Assembly: GCF_050947875.1 (NCBI RefSeq) | Contig: NC_134569.1 | Location: 190,460,067 to 190,524,066, forward strand | Origin: Dermacentor variabilis | Lineage: Eukaryota > Arthropoda > Arachnida > Ixodida > Ixodidae | Reading direction: 5' to 3' | Length of the DNA: 64,000 nucleotides | Shown here: positions 19,384 through 33,851 of the stretch, piece by piece | Layout of the letters: each line of letters starts with the position of its first letter | How positions within the stretch are numbered: the stretch's first letter is position 1 | The notes under the pieces: model-generated | Told to the model about the DNA's origin: nothing | Database searches by the model: none | What the model saw: only the letters and a program-made list of their open reading frames with translations | Program-made: the position numbers and the translations under genes

Positions 19384-22325
19384 GTAGAAGTGTTCTTGGC
19401 CCTTATATCGCGTCTACTTGTATCCGCTGATGTACGCATGAATTTTCGAGGGCATTGGCATATGAGCAAAGGTAGGCTGCACAAGACAGCTAGGATTATG
19501 TTAAATGCTTTCTTCCAACCTTGTTGAGTGTTTGCCTATTGCACTTTTTTCTTGCGCTGATGAAATAATGTTGCGCAAGACTAGTGCATAAACACGCCTT
19601 CAGCAAAGCCGCATAATAGAGACGTAGCGGTTAAGAGATATAAATAAATAAGCATTAGTAGTGCTCGTCGTCTTATATTCGGTATGCGGATAGTGTGTCA
19701 CGAAGTAATTTGAAGAAAGTTTCGTAATTACTAGCAAGTTACACGTGCTTTTGCCTGTGCGTTGCTTTTATGTGATCGATTGTGCCCAGAAATGGTCAAC
19801 TACGCAGTAATTTGAGGAGCAATTCTTACCGCCTTGTAGATCAACAGTCCAAAGATGTATTAAGAGTATGTACATCACCGGGATATTAAAAAATGCACAC
19901 ATCGATCCACTTTAATAAGATTGGGAAGCTTTCCAAGCATATTAGTGCCTATGCAAATAACGTAACGACAAAAGTTGCAATGTTCCAATACAGATTTTCA
20001 TCAAGCAAACAAAAGAAAAGAAAAAAAAGAAAAGGTCGCAGGTGGCGTCCATTTATTTCTTCTACATTTGCGCTTATATTCGTTTTGGCGTGCTTCGATT
20101 TGTACTCCTGTGGTTGACGAGCATGTATTCACAGTTGTGAAAGGCCGTCGGTACGCCTGCGAAAGTGTTCTTTCAGAACTACCGGGCCAGAAGCGTTTAG
20201 AAATCGTTGTATATTAATTACCCATTGCGTTTCATTTTCCTGTGCTGCCCTCTGCCGCAAACAGCTGGAAACATTTTCGAAGGGCGTCGGGGCTTTCGCC
20301 GGTTGATTTGTGTACCTGCGCCCACGGTGAGTGCGCTTCATGTGTGCGTTTCGCGGATCGATAATCATTAATAATGTTTTCTCCGGGCAGAATGTCGTTC
20401 GTGGAAGCCACGAAGCAGTCAATGACTACTGGGTGAGGGGGCCTGTGTGCGCTGTTGTGCAAACGGTGCGACCGATAAAGGCACGTGAAGTTCCGTTTGC
20501 CGACAAGGCTGCCTTGGAGTTTGAGGTCGCTGATTTTAGACTTGAATCTCGCATTTGGTATTTTTGTTAAACATTATTATCACATTTCGCATATTCAAAA
20601 GGTATTCGAGCGCAGCCTTCTACGCCGGATTTATCGAAGCGGTAAACTTGTTTGCGTAGACATCTACAGGCGCAGATCGTTGAGCGTCAGATATTCTGTA
20701 AAAGGTGCATCGCTGATATGAAATAATCTCTGAACGTAGCAAAACATACATATCTGCGCATATGTGCCGAGTTGTACCACCCGGAGACGCGACAATATGA
20801 GCTGCCGAGCCACTTCAACAATGGCAACTGTGATCCAGATAACATATTACGGGCTGTTAATTTATTTCTGATTCTCGCTTTTTTGAACTCCATCATACTC
20901 AGCAGTTTGCGCGTACCAGGAAACGTTTTTGAGAAAACTGTGCTCGCATAATTTAAGAGCTCATTTACAGACCGTGTCGTTCTCTCGCGTAAAGTTGGAT
21001 GCCATCGGTGAGACAGATTGTACAACTGAGAGAGGCAGTTGTTTCTTCTTGTGTATACGAAATGCACCGGCTCTTGTTTCTCGCTTGACACAGAGGCAAA
21101 CAATGCATCTCTGGAATTGTCAAATGTGTCGGCTTAGCTGCAAATATTGCCCCAACGATCTACGTAGCGAATGTGAACGGACACATACGGCAACGGTGGC
21201 GTACAGATTTTGGCACAACGCTGCGTCACCACTTGCCGCTTATAGTGTATACGCGCCTTGCGAAGTGGAGTGTAGTCGACTTCTAATCGCGAACGACAGC
21301 ACTGAGCTATGAAAGCTCTTTCATTCTTTCTAACTGCTTCCCTTTCAGCTCAAGTCAACCAAAAGTGTGTGCACGAGCACGACGGCATTAGGCTTAACAT
21401 TCGCTGAACAGCATCAGCATTGACTCAAACTTCATGTGCACGGATGGCGCGGGAGGGTTGAATCTTGTGCATTTCAACTTTTAGGCATGTTTTTCCACAC
21501 TTTGACGGCGATTAATAAGATACACAAGCGAAGGCGCTGTCTCCATTTCGCGTCGTCACTTTGATAGCCGATCGCTTAGGCTTCGTTGGCCGGCGCACTG
21601 ATTTTCTCGGTGCTGTTGACAAGAAAGCCCGTCGCAGTGCGGCAACTCGCGCTCGTCGGCTGCGTCGTGTTCGGCCTGATATGATATTGTGCTTTCAGTG
21701 ACGCATTGTACTAAACAGTTGGTCACTCGTTGACGTGAGCGTCTTGTCGGTTTCGTATCGACCCAGTCTTACCGCGCCTTGAATGAGTACGTGAAGCCAC
21801 GCGCGCGCTGCCACCACCAGCATGTGAGGGCCGACCTTGCAACAAGACTTCGTCCTCAACGTGATATTTTAAAGCGTTGCCCAAGTATAACACAAGGGCT
21901 TTTGGTTAATGAATTGACCAGCCATCAACGAAGGGCGCAGTCCATACGACAACCTAGTCGCTTTTTGTTTAAAAGTTGACTTGCAGTCTTAAGCTACACA
22001 TGTTTTCGGCACCGCGCTGACGCTGACGAGCTACCAGTGGAGTTTCAAGGCAATACATAACACGAGCGTTTCTAGCCGCGTGCGTCCGAGCGCTTACTTT
22101 TTTTCTTTTCTTTGACAGGGGACTTTCCCGGCACGCGGGGTTGCGCACGACCCTTCCAAGATGTTTCGCGACTAACCCGCTAGGCCTGGGCGCATGCGCC
22201 GTCGCACCATGAAAAGTCCAGATTTGCCTCAGGCGAGAAGGGAACAAAAGGATTCCGGAGTAGGTAAGTGGGAGAAAGCGTTCCCGCACACAAAACACGA
22301 TGTTAACATGCGAAATGTCACCGAA

Positions 22326-22482
22326 GTCGTGGCGCAGTGGTTAGGGCGCCGGCCTCGGCTTCGGGAGGTGGCGGGTTCGAATCCCACCGCCGGCGGAGAC
22401 CCACCGCATAAAGGGTACAAGTGTCTCCCCTGCCCGGAGCATGGCTCGAATTCCTGGGATGTGCACTTGGGGGGCGCTGCTA
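22326..22482 (+). mobile_element. tRNA-derived SINE (U4 copy)
   Basis: The head is intact. The body carries private changes GGCTCGAATTCCTGGG near 22443. Confidence 0.75.
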
Positions 22483-23796
22483 ACTCCGCTGCGTCATTCT
22501 TCAAACCAGCTTAAAGTGGCTAGAAGCATGACGCTCTGTGGTTGCTGACATAACTCATTCGGTCGTAGACCTGAGTGGTATGTCTGGCAATTCACGCGTA
22601 AATTAATCCCCACCAAAAAATACCGGTGTTGCCGTAACAGTAGCGGAGGTTGCGGCAAAAAATCGCCACCGGTGCCTCTTCTTTTTTTCTTTTACCCCCA
22701 AAACATGTCCTTCTTTTAACCGTGAAGCTACACTTTATGTCCGCAATAACGAGAACAAGGAATGATATTTTATATAGCTTAAAAGTCTATATATTGCGGA
22801 CAAATATCGGTGTATATAAGCATGGGGACTATGTGGGTGCCGTGAAGAAAACGTTTTGTTGAAATCTTTGTGTACTTCAGACGCTTAGAAAAAAAAAGTC
22901 GACTGCTAGCCGGTGTAGGAACATTGTAAGTTGATTAATGCCACCCTATGTATCAGTGAAATAGAAATTCTATACAAAATGACTATACAGTTTAGGCGGC
23001 CCATACCGCAATCGATTCACTGTTTTCTTTCGCGGCTGATGTCAGTTATGACTGGCTAAGACCAAAGTCAAACTCTGAAACGATAGCTCGGTGTACATTC
23101 GGTGATGAAATGTAGCCTTTATTTACCAATTTCGCCTAGTTTCAATGATCGTCAGCCTACCGATCACAATTTCAAACTGGAGGCGATTCAACTTTGACCA
23201 TTGGGTATCTGCTGGTTGTGGTATCGACGAGAATAGCGCAAGAGCCTCTTGGTATGTGCCAAAATTGTCAATTTTCTGCCCGTTGCAATATGGACACGTA
23301 GAGGACTTGAGGAACTAGGAACGTGTTCGAACTACAACATACGCGTTCAGTATGCGATATAGGAATGGTCCAATTCATGACCAGTCGTCGATAAATAATG
23401 TGCCACGTTTACGCCAGGTATACGTACTCCTAACAAGCTGCTTGAGCCAACTTTAACGCGATAGCGTTAAGGGCCCGGTGTCCCCCCAAAATCTGGTGTC
23501 GGAACCCCGCGTCGGACGTCGTTTTCGACAAAATGATTTTCAAACCAGCCATAACCAAGGTCCTCCATTTGGCGTAAGAAGGCGATTTAATTGAATGCCT
23601 CAATCTGAAATACGCCGAAAAATTGTAACGTATGACATACACACAAACCGACAGACATGATAGTGGCGGATTGTAATTTTACAATCCGAGAAAATATAAC
23701 TATGTTACGCGAAAACTCAAAGAAACGCCTTTCCCAGCGCTTCACCATTGATGGACCGCCAACGGAGTCCGCCATTTGCAGGCGCCGGCTCGTGAG

Positions 23797-24349
23797 TAGA
23801 CAGTTTTAGTTTAGCGTGCGCAACTATAGCGTACGCTATACGCTATAATATAGCGTACGCTAAGCAGCGCACGTTTTCTACAATTTTAGTTGGCCGGCGA
23901 TATCTTCGGATCTCAGAGGCCATAAGCCGTCGTTGCGGCTATTTCGCGCCTTTAGCGACAGGTGGCGCTGACATCTCGAACGTTTCTTTCGTTAGGCTTC
24001 GACTCGTTCGAAACGAGAAGCGAACTCGAAAACAGCACGAGGTTATCCATAATACTCTGTCGTCGAAGCGGCTTGAGACTAAGCGAAAGCCGTTTACACA
24101 GTCATTTGCTACCAACGAAGTGCATTTTACAAAAGCAACGCCAAATTCAATTCGAAGTGGGCAGCCGGGACCGCCGCCGTGTTTCCCGCAAGCTCCGCAA
24201 ACCCCGCAAAAACGCTAACGCTAACTCGTTTGCGTTGCGTACGCCCGCTATACCCGCTATTTCGTTTAGCGTTCAGCGCATGCGCAGTGACGACCCGCTA
24301 TTTTTTAGCGTACGCAATGGAATAGCGTACGCTATACTAAAACTGTCTA
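23797..24349. mobile_element. MITE-like TIR element (U5 copy)
   Basis: TATACT type. Internal private changes are CATAAGCCG near 23922, GCTTGAGAC near 24070 and CTACCAACG near 24109. Confidence 0.75.
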
Positions 24350-27300
24350 ACATCTCGGGGGCGACGGAGTGGTGCGCCCAGTTCCTTGCAATGCCTCCAG
24401 ATGGCGCTCGCCTACGCCGCGTCGGGCCGCACGCTGGAAGCCCCATTTCTTCCGGAAAGCCCCCCTTCGTGGCTAGCGTTCGCAGCCGACGTTTCCCGGT
24501 AAACATTACAGGTACAAATGCTCCAGTTGCCGGGAAGTGTGAGAAGCAGTCAGGGATCTTTGAATGCTCTCACGTGCCACTCTTAAACGCGAAGCATAAG
24601 CGTGCTCCATTTTTTAACAGATCTATTTGATATATTGCTGAATAAAATGCAGAGGCAGAGTAAACAACACAGGTCAAAAGGGAGAAGGAGGAAAGCGAGC
24701 TGCCTGATCAGATGATGCATGAACGCAGGATGACGTCATGCTTTAGTGGAGGAGGGCTAAAAGTGCACGAGAGCCAGTTATCGGGGGCCGATCCACCACA
24801 TACATCTTCAGGTCGAGCACGGGCGCATGATGGATAGCATTGCCGCAGAACGCAGCCAGCATTGTTTAGGTACTGCTATTTCAATAAGTATTTCAACAGT
24901 GGTTCTATGAATAAACACAATATACTTTCACGTGTTTTAATGTAGAAGTGTTCTTGGCCCTTATATCGCGTCTACTTGTATCCGCTGATTTACGCATGAA
25001 TTTTCGAGGGCATGGGCATATGAGCAAAGGTAGGCTGCACAAGACAGCTAGGATTATGTTAAATGCTTTCTTCCAACCTTGTTGAGTGTTTGCCTATTGC
25101 ACTTTTTTCTTGCGCTGATGAAATAATGTTGCGCAAGACTAGTGCATAAACACGCCTTCAGCAAAGCCGCATAATAGACACGTAGCGGTTCAGAGATATA
25201 AATAAATAAGCATTAGTAGTGCTCGTCGTCTTATATTCGGTATGCGGATAGTGTGTCACGAAGTAATTTGAAGAAAGTTTCGTAATTACTAGCAAGTTAC
25301 ACGCGCTTTTGCCTGTGCGTTGCTTTTATGTGATCGATTGTGCCCAGAAATGGTCAACTACGCAGTAATTTGAGGAGCAATTCTTACCGCCTTGTAGATC
25401 AACAGTCCAAAGATGTATTAAGAGTATGTACATACATCACCGGGATATTAAAGAATGCACACATCGATCCACTTTAATAAGATTGGGAAGCTTTCCAAGT
25501 ATATTAGTGCCTATGCAAATAACGTGACGACAAAAGTTGCAATGTTCCAATACAGATTTTCATCAAGCAAACAAAAGAAAAGAAAAAAAAGAAAAGGTCG
25601 CAGGAGGCGTCCATTTATTTCTTCTACATTTGCGCTTATATTCGTTTTGGCGTGCTTCGATTTGTACTCCTGTGGTTGACGAGCATGTATTCACAGTTGT
25701 GAAAGGCCGTCGGTATGCCTGCGAAAGTGTTCTTTCAGAACTACCGGGCCAGAAGCGTTTAGAAATCGTTGTATATTAATTACCCATTGCGTTTCATTTT
25801 CCTGTGCTGCCCTCTGCCGCAAACAGCTGGAAACATTTTCGAAGGGCGTCGGGGCTTTCGCCGGTTGATTTGTGTACCTGCGCCCACGGTGAGTGCGCTT
25901 CATGTGTGCGTTTCGCGGATCGATAATCATTAATAATGTTTTCTCCGGGCAGAATATCGTTCGTGGAAGCCACGAAGCAGTCAATGACTACTGGGTGAGG
26001 GGGCCTGTGTGCGCTGTTGTGCAAACGGTGCGACCGATAAAGGCACGTGAAGTTCCGTTTGCCGACAAGGCTGCCTTGGAGTTTGAGGTCGCTGATTTTA
26101 GACTTGAATCTCGCATTTGGTATTTTTGTTAAACATTATTATCACATTTCGCATATTCAAAAGGTATTCGAGCGCAGCCTTCTACGCCGGATTTATCGAA
26201 GCGGTAAACTTGTTTGCGTAGACATCTACAGGCGCAGATCGTTGAGCGTCAGATATTCTGTAAAAGGTGCATCGCTGATATGAAATAATCTCTGAACGTA
26301 GCAAAACATACATATCTGCGCATATGTGCCGAGTTGTACCACCCGGAGACGCGACAATATGAGCTGCCGAGCCACTTCAACAATGGCAACTGTGATCCAG
26401 ATAACATATTACGGGCTGTTAATTTATTTCTGATTCTCGCTTTCTTGAACTCCATCATACTCAGGAGTTTGCGCGTACCAGGAAACGTTCTTGAGAAAAC
26501 TGTACTCGCATAATTTAAGTGCTCATTTACAGACCGTGTCGTTCTCTCGCGTAATGTTGGATGCCATCGGTGAGACAGATTGTACAACTGAGAGAGGCAG
26601 TTGTTTCTTCTTGTGTATACGAAATGCACCGGCTCTTGTTTCTCGCTTGACACAGAGGCAAACAATGCATCTCTGGAATTGTCAAATGTGTCGGCTTAGC
26701 TGCAAATATTGCCCCAACGATCTACGTAGCGAATGCGAACGGACACATACGGCAACGGTGGCGTACAGATTTTGGCACAACGCTGCGTCACCGCTTGCCG
26801 CTTATATTGTATACGCGCCTTGCGAAGTGGAGTGTAGTCAATTTCTAATCGCAAACGACAGCACTGAGCTATGAAAGGTCTTTCGTTCTTTCTAACTGCT
26901 TCCCTTTCAGCTCAAGTCCACCAAAAGTGTGTGCACGAGCACGACGGCATTAGGCTTAACATTCGCTAAACAGCATCAGCATTGACTCAAACTCCATGTG
27001 CACGGATGGCGCGGGAGGGTTGAATCTTGTGCATTTCAACCTTTAGGCATGTTTTTCCACACTTTGACGGCGATTAATACGATACACAAGCGAAGGCGCT
27101 GTCGCCATTTCGCGTCGTCAGTTTGATAGCCGATCGCTTAGGCTTCGTTGGCCGGCGCACTGATTTTCTCGGTGCTGTTGACAAGAAAGCCCGTCGCAGT
27201 GCGGCAACTCGCGCTCGTCGGCTGCGTCGTGTTCGGCCTGATATGATATTGTGCTTTCAGTGACGCATTGTACTAAACAGTTGGTCACTCGTTGACGTGA

Positions 27301-27887
27301 GCGTCTTGTCGGTTTCGTATCGACCCAGTCTTACCGCGCCTTGAATGAGTACGTGAAGCCACGCGCGCGCTGCCACCACCAGCATGTGAGGGCCGACCTT
27401 GCAACAAGACTTCGTCCTCAACGTGATATTTTAAAGCGTTGCCCAAGTATAACTCAAGGGCTTTTGGTTAATGAATTGACCAGCCATCAACGAAGGGCGC
27501 AGTCCATACGACAACCTAGTCGCCTTTTGTTTAAAAGTTGACTTGCAGTCTTAAGCTACACATGTTTTCGGCACCGCGCTGACGCTGACGAGCTACCAGT
27601 GGAGTTTCAAGGCAATACATGACACGAGCGTTTCTAGCCGCGTGCGTCCGAGCGCTTACTTTTTTTCTTTTCTTTTACAGGGGACTTTCCCGGCACGCGG
27701 GGTTGCGCACGACCCTTCCAAGATGTTTCGCGACTAACCCGCTAGGCCTGGGCGCATGCGCCGTCGCACCATGAAAAGTCCAGATTTGCCTCAGGCGAGA
27801 AGGGAACAAAATGATTCCGGAGTAGGTAAGTGGGAGAAAGCGTTCCCGCACACAAAACACGATGTTAACATGCGAAATGTCACCGAA

Positions 27888-28044
27888 GTCGAGGCGCAGT
27901 GGTTAGGGCGCCGGCCTCGGCTTCGGGAGGTGGCGGGTTCGAATCCCACCGCCGGCGGAGACCCACCGCATAAAGGGTACAAGTGTCTCCCCTGCCCGGA
28001 GCATGGCTCCAATTCGTGGGATGTGCACTTGGGGGGCGCTGCTA
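27888..28044 (+). mobile_element. tRNA-derived SINE (U5 copy)
   Basis: The A box is altered at its first base (GAGGCGCAGTGG), the only copy with a changed A box. Confidence 0.75.
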
Positions 28045-29359
28045 ACTCCGCTGCGTCATTCTTCAAACCAGCTTAAAGTGGCTAGAAGCATGACGCTCTG
28101 TGGTTGCTGACATAACTCATTCGGTCGTAGACCTGAGTGGTATGTCTGGCAATTCACGCGTAAATTAATCCCCACCAAAAAATACCGGCGTTGCCGTAAC
28201 AGTAGCGGAGGTTGCGGCAAAAAATCGCCACCGGTGCCTCTTCTTTTTTTCTTTTTACCCCCAAAACATGTCCTTCTTTTAACCGTGAAGCTACGCTTTA
28301 TGTCCGCGATAACGAGAACAAGGAATGATATTTTATATAGCTTAAAAGTCTATATATTGCGGACAAATATCGGTGTATATAAGCATGGGGACTATGTGGG
28401 TGCCGTGAAGAAAACGTTTTGTTGAAATCTTTGTGTACTTCAGACGCTTAGAAAAAAAAAGTCGACTGCTAGCCGGTGTAGGAACATTGTAAGTTGATTA
28501 ATGCCACCCTATGTATCAGTGAAATAGAAATTCTATACAAAATGACTATACAGTTTAGGCGGCCCATACCGCAATCGATTCAGTGTTTTCTTTCGCGGCT
28601 GATGTCAGTTATGACTGGCTAAGACCAAAGTCAAACTCTGAAACGATAGCTCGGTGTACATTCGGTGATGAAATGTAGCCTTTATTTACCAATTTCGCCT
28701 AGTTTCAATGATCGTCAGCCTACCGATCACAATTTCAAACTGGAGGCGATTCAACTTTGACCATTGGGTATCTGCTGGTTGTGGTATCGACGAGAATAGC
28801 GCAAGAGCCTCTTGGTATGTGCCAAAATTGTCAATTTTCTGCCCGTTGCAATATGGACACGTAGAGGACTTGAGGAACTAGGAACGTGTTCGAACTACAA
28901 CATACGCGTTCAGTATGCGATATAGGAATGGTCCAATTCATGACCAGTCGTCGATAAATAATGTGCCACGTTTACGCCAGGTATACGTACTCCTAACAAG
29001 CTGCTTGAGCCAACTTTAACGCGATAGCGTTAAGGGCCCGGTGTCCCCCCAAAATCTGGTGTCGGAACCCCGCGTCGGACGTCGTTTTCGACAAAATGAT
29101 TTTCAAACCAGCCATAACCAAGGTCCTCCATTTGGCGTAAGAAGGCGATTTAATTGAATGCCTCAATCTGAAATACGCCGAAAAATTGTAACGTATGACA
29201 TACACACAAACCGACAGACATGATAGTGGCGGATTGTAATTTTACAATCCGAGAAAATATAACTATGTTACGCGAAAACTCAAAGAAACGCCTTTCCCAG
29301 CGCTTCACCATTGATGGACCGCCAACGGAGTCCGCCATTTGCAGGCGCCGGCTCGTGAG

Positions 29360-29912
29360 TAGACAGTTTTAGTTTAGCGTGCGCAACTATAGCGTACGCT
29401 ATACGCTATAATATAGCGTACGCTAAGCAGCGCACGTTTTCTACAATTTTAGTTGGCCGGCGATATCTTCGGATCTCAGAGGCCATATGCCGTCGTTGCG
29501 GCTATTTCGCGCCTTTAGCGACAGGTGGCGCTGACATCTCGAACGTTTCTTTCGTTAGGCTTCGACTCGTTCGAAACGAGAAGCGAACTCGAAAACAGCA
29601 CGAGGTTATCCATAATACTCTGTCGTCGAAGCGGCCTGAGACTAAGCGAAAGCCGTTTACACAGTCATTTGCTACGAACGAAGTGCATTTTACAAAAGCA
29701 ACGCCAAATTCAATTCGAAGTGGGCAGCCGGGACCGCCGCCGTGTTTCCCGCAAGCTCCGCAAACCCCGCAAAAACGCTAACGCTAACTCGTTTGCGTTG
29801 CGTACGCCCGCTATACCCGCTATTTCGTTTAGCGTTCAGCGCATGCGCAGTGACGACCCGCTATTTTTTAGCGTACGCAATGGAATAGCGTACGCTATAC
29901 TAAAACTGTCTA
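29360..29912. mobile_element. MITE-like TIR element (U6 copy)
   Basis: TATACT type with the same interior as U3 and U4, supporting a common left-half origin for these units. Confidence 0.75.
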
Positions 29913-30517
29913 ACATCTCGGGGGCGACGGAGTGGTGCGCCCAGTTCCTTGCAATGCCTCCAGATGGCGCTCGCCTACGCCGCGTCGGGCCGCACGCTGG
30001 AAGCCCCATTTCTTCCGGAAAGCCCCCCTTCGTGGCTAGCGTTCGCAGCCGACGTTTCCCGGTAAACATTACAGGTACAAATGCTCCAGTTGCCGGGAAG
30101 TGTGAGAAGCAGTCAGGGATCTTTGAATGCTGTCACGTGCCACTCTTAAACGCGAAGCATAAGCGTGCTCCATTTTTAACAGATCTATTTGATATATTGC
30201 TGAATAAAATGCAGAGGCAGAATAAACAACACAGGTCAAAAGGGGAGAAGGAGGAAAGCGAGCTGCCTGATCAGATGATGCATGAACGCAGGATGACGTC
30301 ATGCTTTAGTGGAGGAGGGCTAAAAGTGCACGAGAGCCAGTTATCGGGGGCCGATCCACCACATACATCTTCAGGTCGAGCACGGGCGCATGATGGATAG
30401 CATTGCCGCAAAACGCAGCCAGCATTGTTTAGGTACTGCTATTTCAATAAGTATTTCAACAGTGGTTCTATGAATAAACACAATATACTTTCACGTGTTT
30501 CAATGTAGAAGTGTTCT

Positions 30518-30752
30518 AATAATAATATTTGGGCTTTTACGTACCAAAACCACTTTCTGATTATGAGGCACGCCGTAGTGGAGGACTCCGGAAATTTTGA
30601 CCACCTGGGGTTCTTTAACGTGCACCTAAATCTAAGCACACGGGTGTTTTCGCATTTCGCCCCCATCGAAATGCGGCCGCCGTGGCCGGGATTCGATCCC
30701 GCGACCTCGTGCTCAGCAGCCCAACACCATAGCCACTGAGCAACCACGGCGG
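30518..30752 (-). mobile_element. Ruka-type SINE in U6
   Basis: Same insertion as in U3 and U4, with target duplication at 30505-30517 and 30753-30765. It is separated from U4 by the insertion-free U5, so its spread needs an exchange or conversion that skipped a unit, or loss from U5. Confidence 0.88.
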
Positions 30753-33694
30753 GTAGAAGTGTTCTTGGCCCTTATATCGCGTCTACTTGTATCCGCTGAT
30801 GTACGCATGAATTTTCGAGGGCATTGGCATATGAGCAAAGGTAGGCTGCACAAGACAGCTAGGATTATGTTAAATGCTTTCTTCCAACCTTGTTGAGTGT
30901 TTGCCTATTGCACTTTTTTCTTGCGCTGATGAAATAATGTTGCGCAAGACTAGTGCATAAACACGCCTTCAGCAAAGCCGCATAATAGAGACGTAGCGGT
31001 TAAGAGATATAAATAAATAAGCATTAGTAGTGCTCGTCGTCTTATATTCGGTATGCGGATAGTGTGTCACGAAGTAATTTGAAGAAAGTTTCGTAATTAC
31101 TAGCAAGTTACACGTGCTTTTGCCTGTGCGTTGCTTTTATGTGATCGATTGTGCCCAGAAATGGTCAACTACGCAGTAATTTGAGGAGCAATTCTTACCG
31201 CCTTGTAGATCAACAGTCCAAAGATGTATTAAGAGTATGTACATCACCGGGATATTAAAAAATGCACACATCGATCCACTTTAATAAGATTGGGAAGCTT
31301 TCCAAGCATATTAGTGCCTATGCAAATAACGTAACGACAAAAGTTGCAATGTTCCAATACAGATTTTCATCAAGCAAACAAAAGAAAAGAAAAAAAAGAA
31401 AAGGTCGCAGGTGGCGTCCATTTATTTCTTCTACATTTGCGCTTATATTCGTTTTGGCGTGCTTCGATTTGTACTCCTGTGGTTGACGAGCATGTATTCA
31501 CAGTTGTGAAAGGCCGTCGGTACGCCTGCGAAAGTGTTCTTTCAGAACTACCGGGCCAGAAGCGTTTAGAAATCGTTGTATATTAATTACCCATTGCGTT
31601 TCATTTTCCTGTGATGCCCTCTGCCGCAAACAGCTGGAAACATTTTCGAAGGGCGTCGGGGCTTTCGCCGGTTGATTTGTGTACCTGCGCCCACGGTGAG
31701 TGCGCTTCATGTGTGCGTTTCGCGGATCGATAATCATTAATAATGTTTTCTCCGGGCAGAATGTCGTTCGTGGAAGCCACGAAGCAGTCAATGACTACTG
31801 GGTGAGGGGGCCTGTGTGCGCTGTTGTGCAAACGGTGCGACCGATAAAGGCACGTGAAGTTCCGTTTGCCGACAAGGCTGCCTTGGAGTTTGAGGTCGCT
31901 GATTTTAGACTTGAATCTCGCATTTGGTATTTTTGTTAAACATTATTATCACATTTCGCATATTCAAAAGGTATTCGAGCGCAGCCTTCTACGCCGGATT
32001 TATCGAAGCGGTAAACTTGTTTGCGTAGACATCTACAGGCGCAGATCGTTGAGCGTCAGATATTCTGTAAAAGGTGCATCGCTGATATGAAATAATCTCT
32101 GAACGTAGCAAAACATACATATCTGCGCATATGTGCCGAGTTGTACCACCCGGAGACGCGACAATATGAGCTGCCGAGCCACTTCAACAATGGCAACTGT
32201 GATCCAGATAACATATTACGGGCTGTTAATTTATTTCTGATTCTCGCTTTCTTGAACTCCATCATACTCAGGAGTTTGCGCGTACCAGGAAACGTTTTTG
32301 AGAAAACTGTACTCGCATAATTTAAGTGCTCATTTACAGACCGTGTCGTTCTCTCGCGTAATGTTGGATGCCATCGGTGAGACAGATTGTACAACTGAGA
32401 GAGGCAGTTGTTTCTTCTTGTGTATACGAAATGCACCGGCTCTTGTTTCTCGCTTGACACAGAGGCAAACAATGCATCTCTGGAATTGTCAAATGTGTCG
32501 GCTTAGCTGCAAATATTGCCCCAACGATCTACGTAGCGAATGCGAACGGACACATACGGCAACGGTGGCGTACAGATTTTGGCACAACGCTGCGTCACCG
32601 CTTGCCGCTTATATTGTATACGCGCCTTGCGAAGTGGAGTGTAGTCGATTTCTAATCGCAAACGACAGCACTGAGCTATGAAAGGTCTTTCGTTCTTTCT
32701 AACTGCTTCCCTTTCAGCTCAAGTCCACCAAAAGTGTGTGCACGAGCACGACGGCATTAGGCTTAACATTCGCTAAACAGCATCAGCATTGACTCAAACT
32801 CCATGTGCACGGATGGCGCGGGAGGGTTGAATCTTGTGCATTTCAACCTTTAGGCATGTTTTTCCACACTTTGACGGCGATTAATACGATACACAAGCGA
32901 AGGCGCTGTCGCCATTTCGCGTCGTCAGTTTGATAGCCGATCGCTTAGGCTTCGTTGGCCGGCGCACTGATTTTCTCGGTGCTGTTGACAAGAAAGCCCG
33001 TCGCAGTGCGGCAACTCGCGCTCGTCGGCTGCGTCGTGTTCGGCCTGATATGATATTGTGCTTTCAGTGACGCATTGTACTAAACAGTTGGTTACTCGTT
33101 GACGTGAGCGTCTTGTCGGTTTCGTATCGACCCAGTCTTACCGCGCCTTGAATGAGTACGTGAAGCCACGCGCGCGCTGCCACCACCAGCATGTGAGGGC
33201 CGACCTTGCAACAAGACTTCGTCCTCAACGTGATATTTTAAAGCGTTGCCCAAGTATAACTCAAGGGCTTTTGGTTAATGAATTGACCAGCCATCAACGA
33301 AGGGCGCAGTCCATACGACAACCTAGTCGCCTTTTGTTTAAAAGTTGACTTGCAGTCTTAAGCTACACATGTTTTCGGCACCGCGCTGACGCTGACGAGC
33401 TACCAGTGGAGTTTCAAGGCAATACATGACACGAGCGTTTCTAGCCGCGTGCGTCCGAGCGCTTACTTTTTTTCTTTTCTTTTACAGGGGACTTTCCCGG
33501 CACGCGGGGTTGCGCACGACCCTTCCAAGATGTTTCGCGACTAACCCGCTAGGCCTGGGCGCATGCGCCGTCGCACCATGAAAAGTCCAGATTTGCCTCA
33601 GGCGAGAAGGGAACAAAAGGATTCCGGAGTAGGTAAGTGGGAGAAAGCGTTCCCGCACACAAAACACGATGTTAACATGCGAAATGTCACCGAA

Positions 33695-33851
33695 GTCGTG
33701 GCGCAGTGGTTAGGGCGCCGGCCTCGGCTTCGGGAGGTGGCGGGTTCGAATCCCACCGCCGGCGGAGACCCACCGCATAAAGGGTACAAGTGTCTCCCCT
33801 GCCCGGAGCATGGCTCCAATTCGTGGGATGTGCACTTGGGGGGCGCTGCTA
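33695..33851 (+). mobile_element. tRNA-derived SINE (U6 copy)
   Basis: Consensus copy with intact promoter boxes. Confidence 0.75.

Larger units (their letters stand above)
16914..22703. repeat. Macrosatellite unit U4 (5790 bp), near-twin of U3
   Basis: Carries the same SINE insertion, 16-bp deletion (near 17206), five-T run and haplotype B right half as U3. It differs by private changes such as GTCTCCATTT near 21540, CGTCACTTTG near 21555 and GGCTCGAATTCCTGG near 22443, and by one T fewer in the pyrimidine run just before its end. Confidence 0.97.
22704..28266. repeat. Macrosatellite unit U5 (5563 bp)
   Basis: No Ruka-type insertion. It has a private 4-base duplication (GTACATACATCACC, about 25428-25441). 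With U9 it shares an A-to-G change that destroys the second AATAAA (24660) and a one-base deletion in the following AAAAGGGAGAAGG. The left half carries GCCCGTTGC near 23278 like U3, U4 and U6; the right half is haplotype A. The A box of its resident SINE is changed (GTCGAGGCGCAG). Confidence 0.97.
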
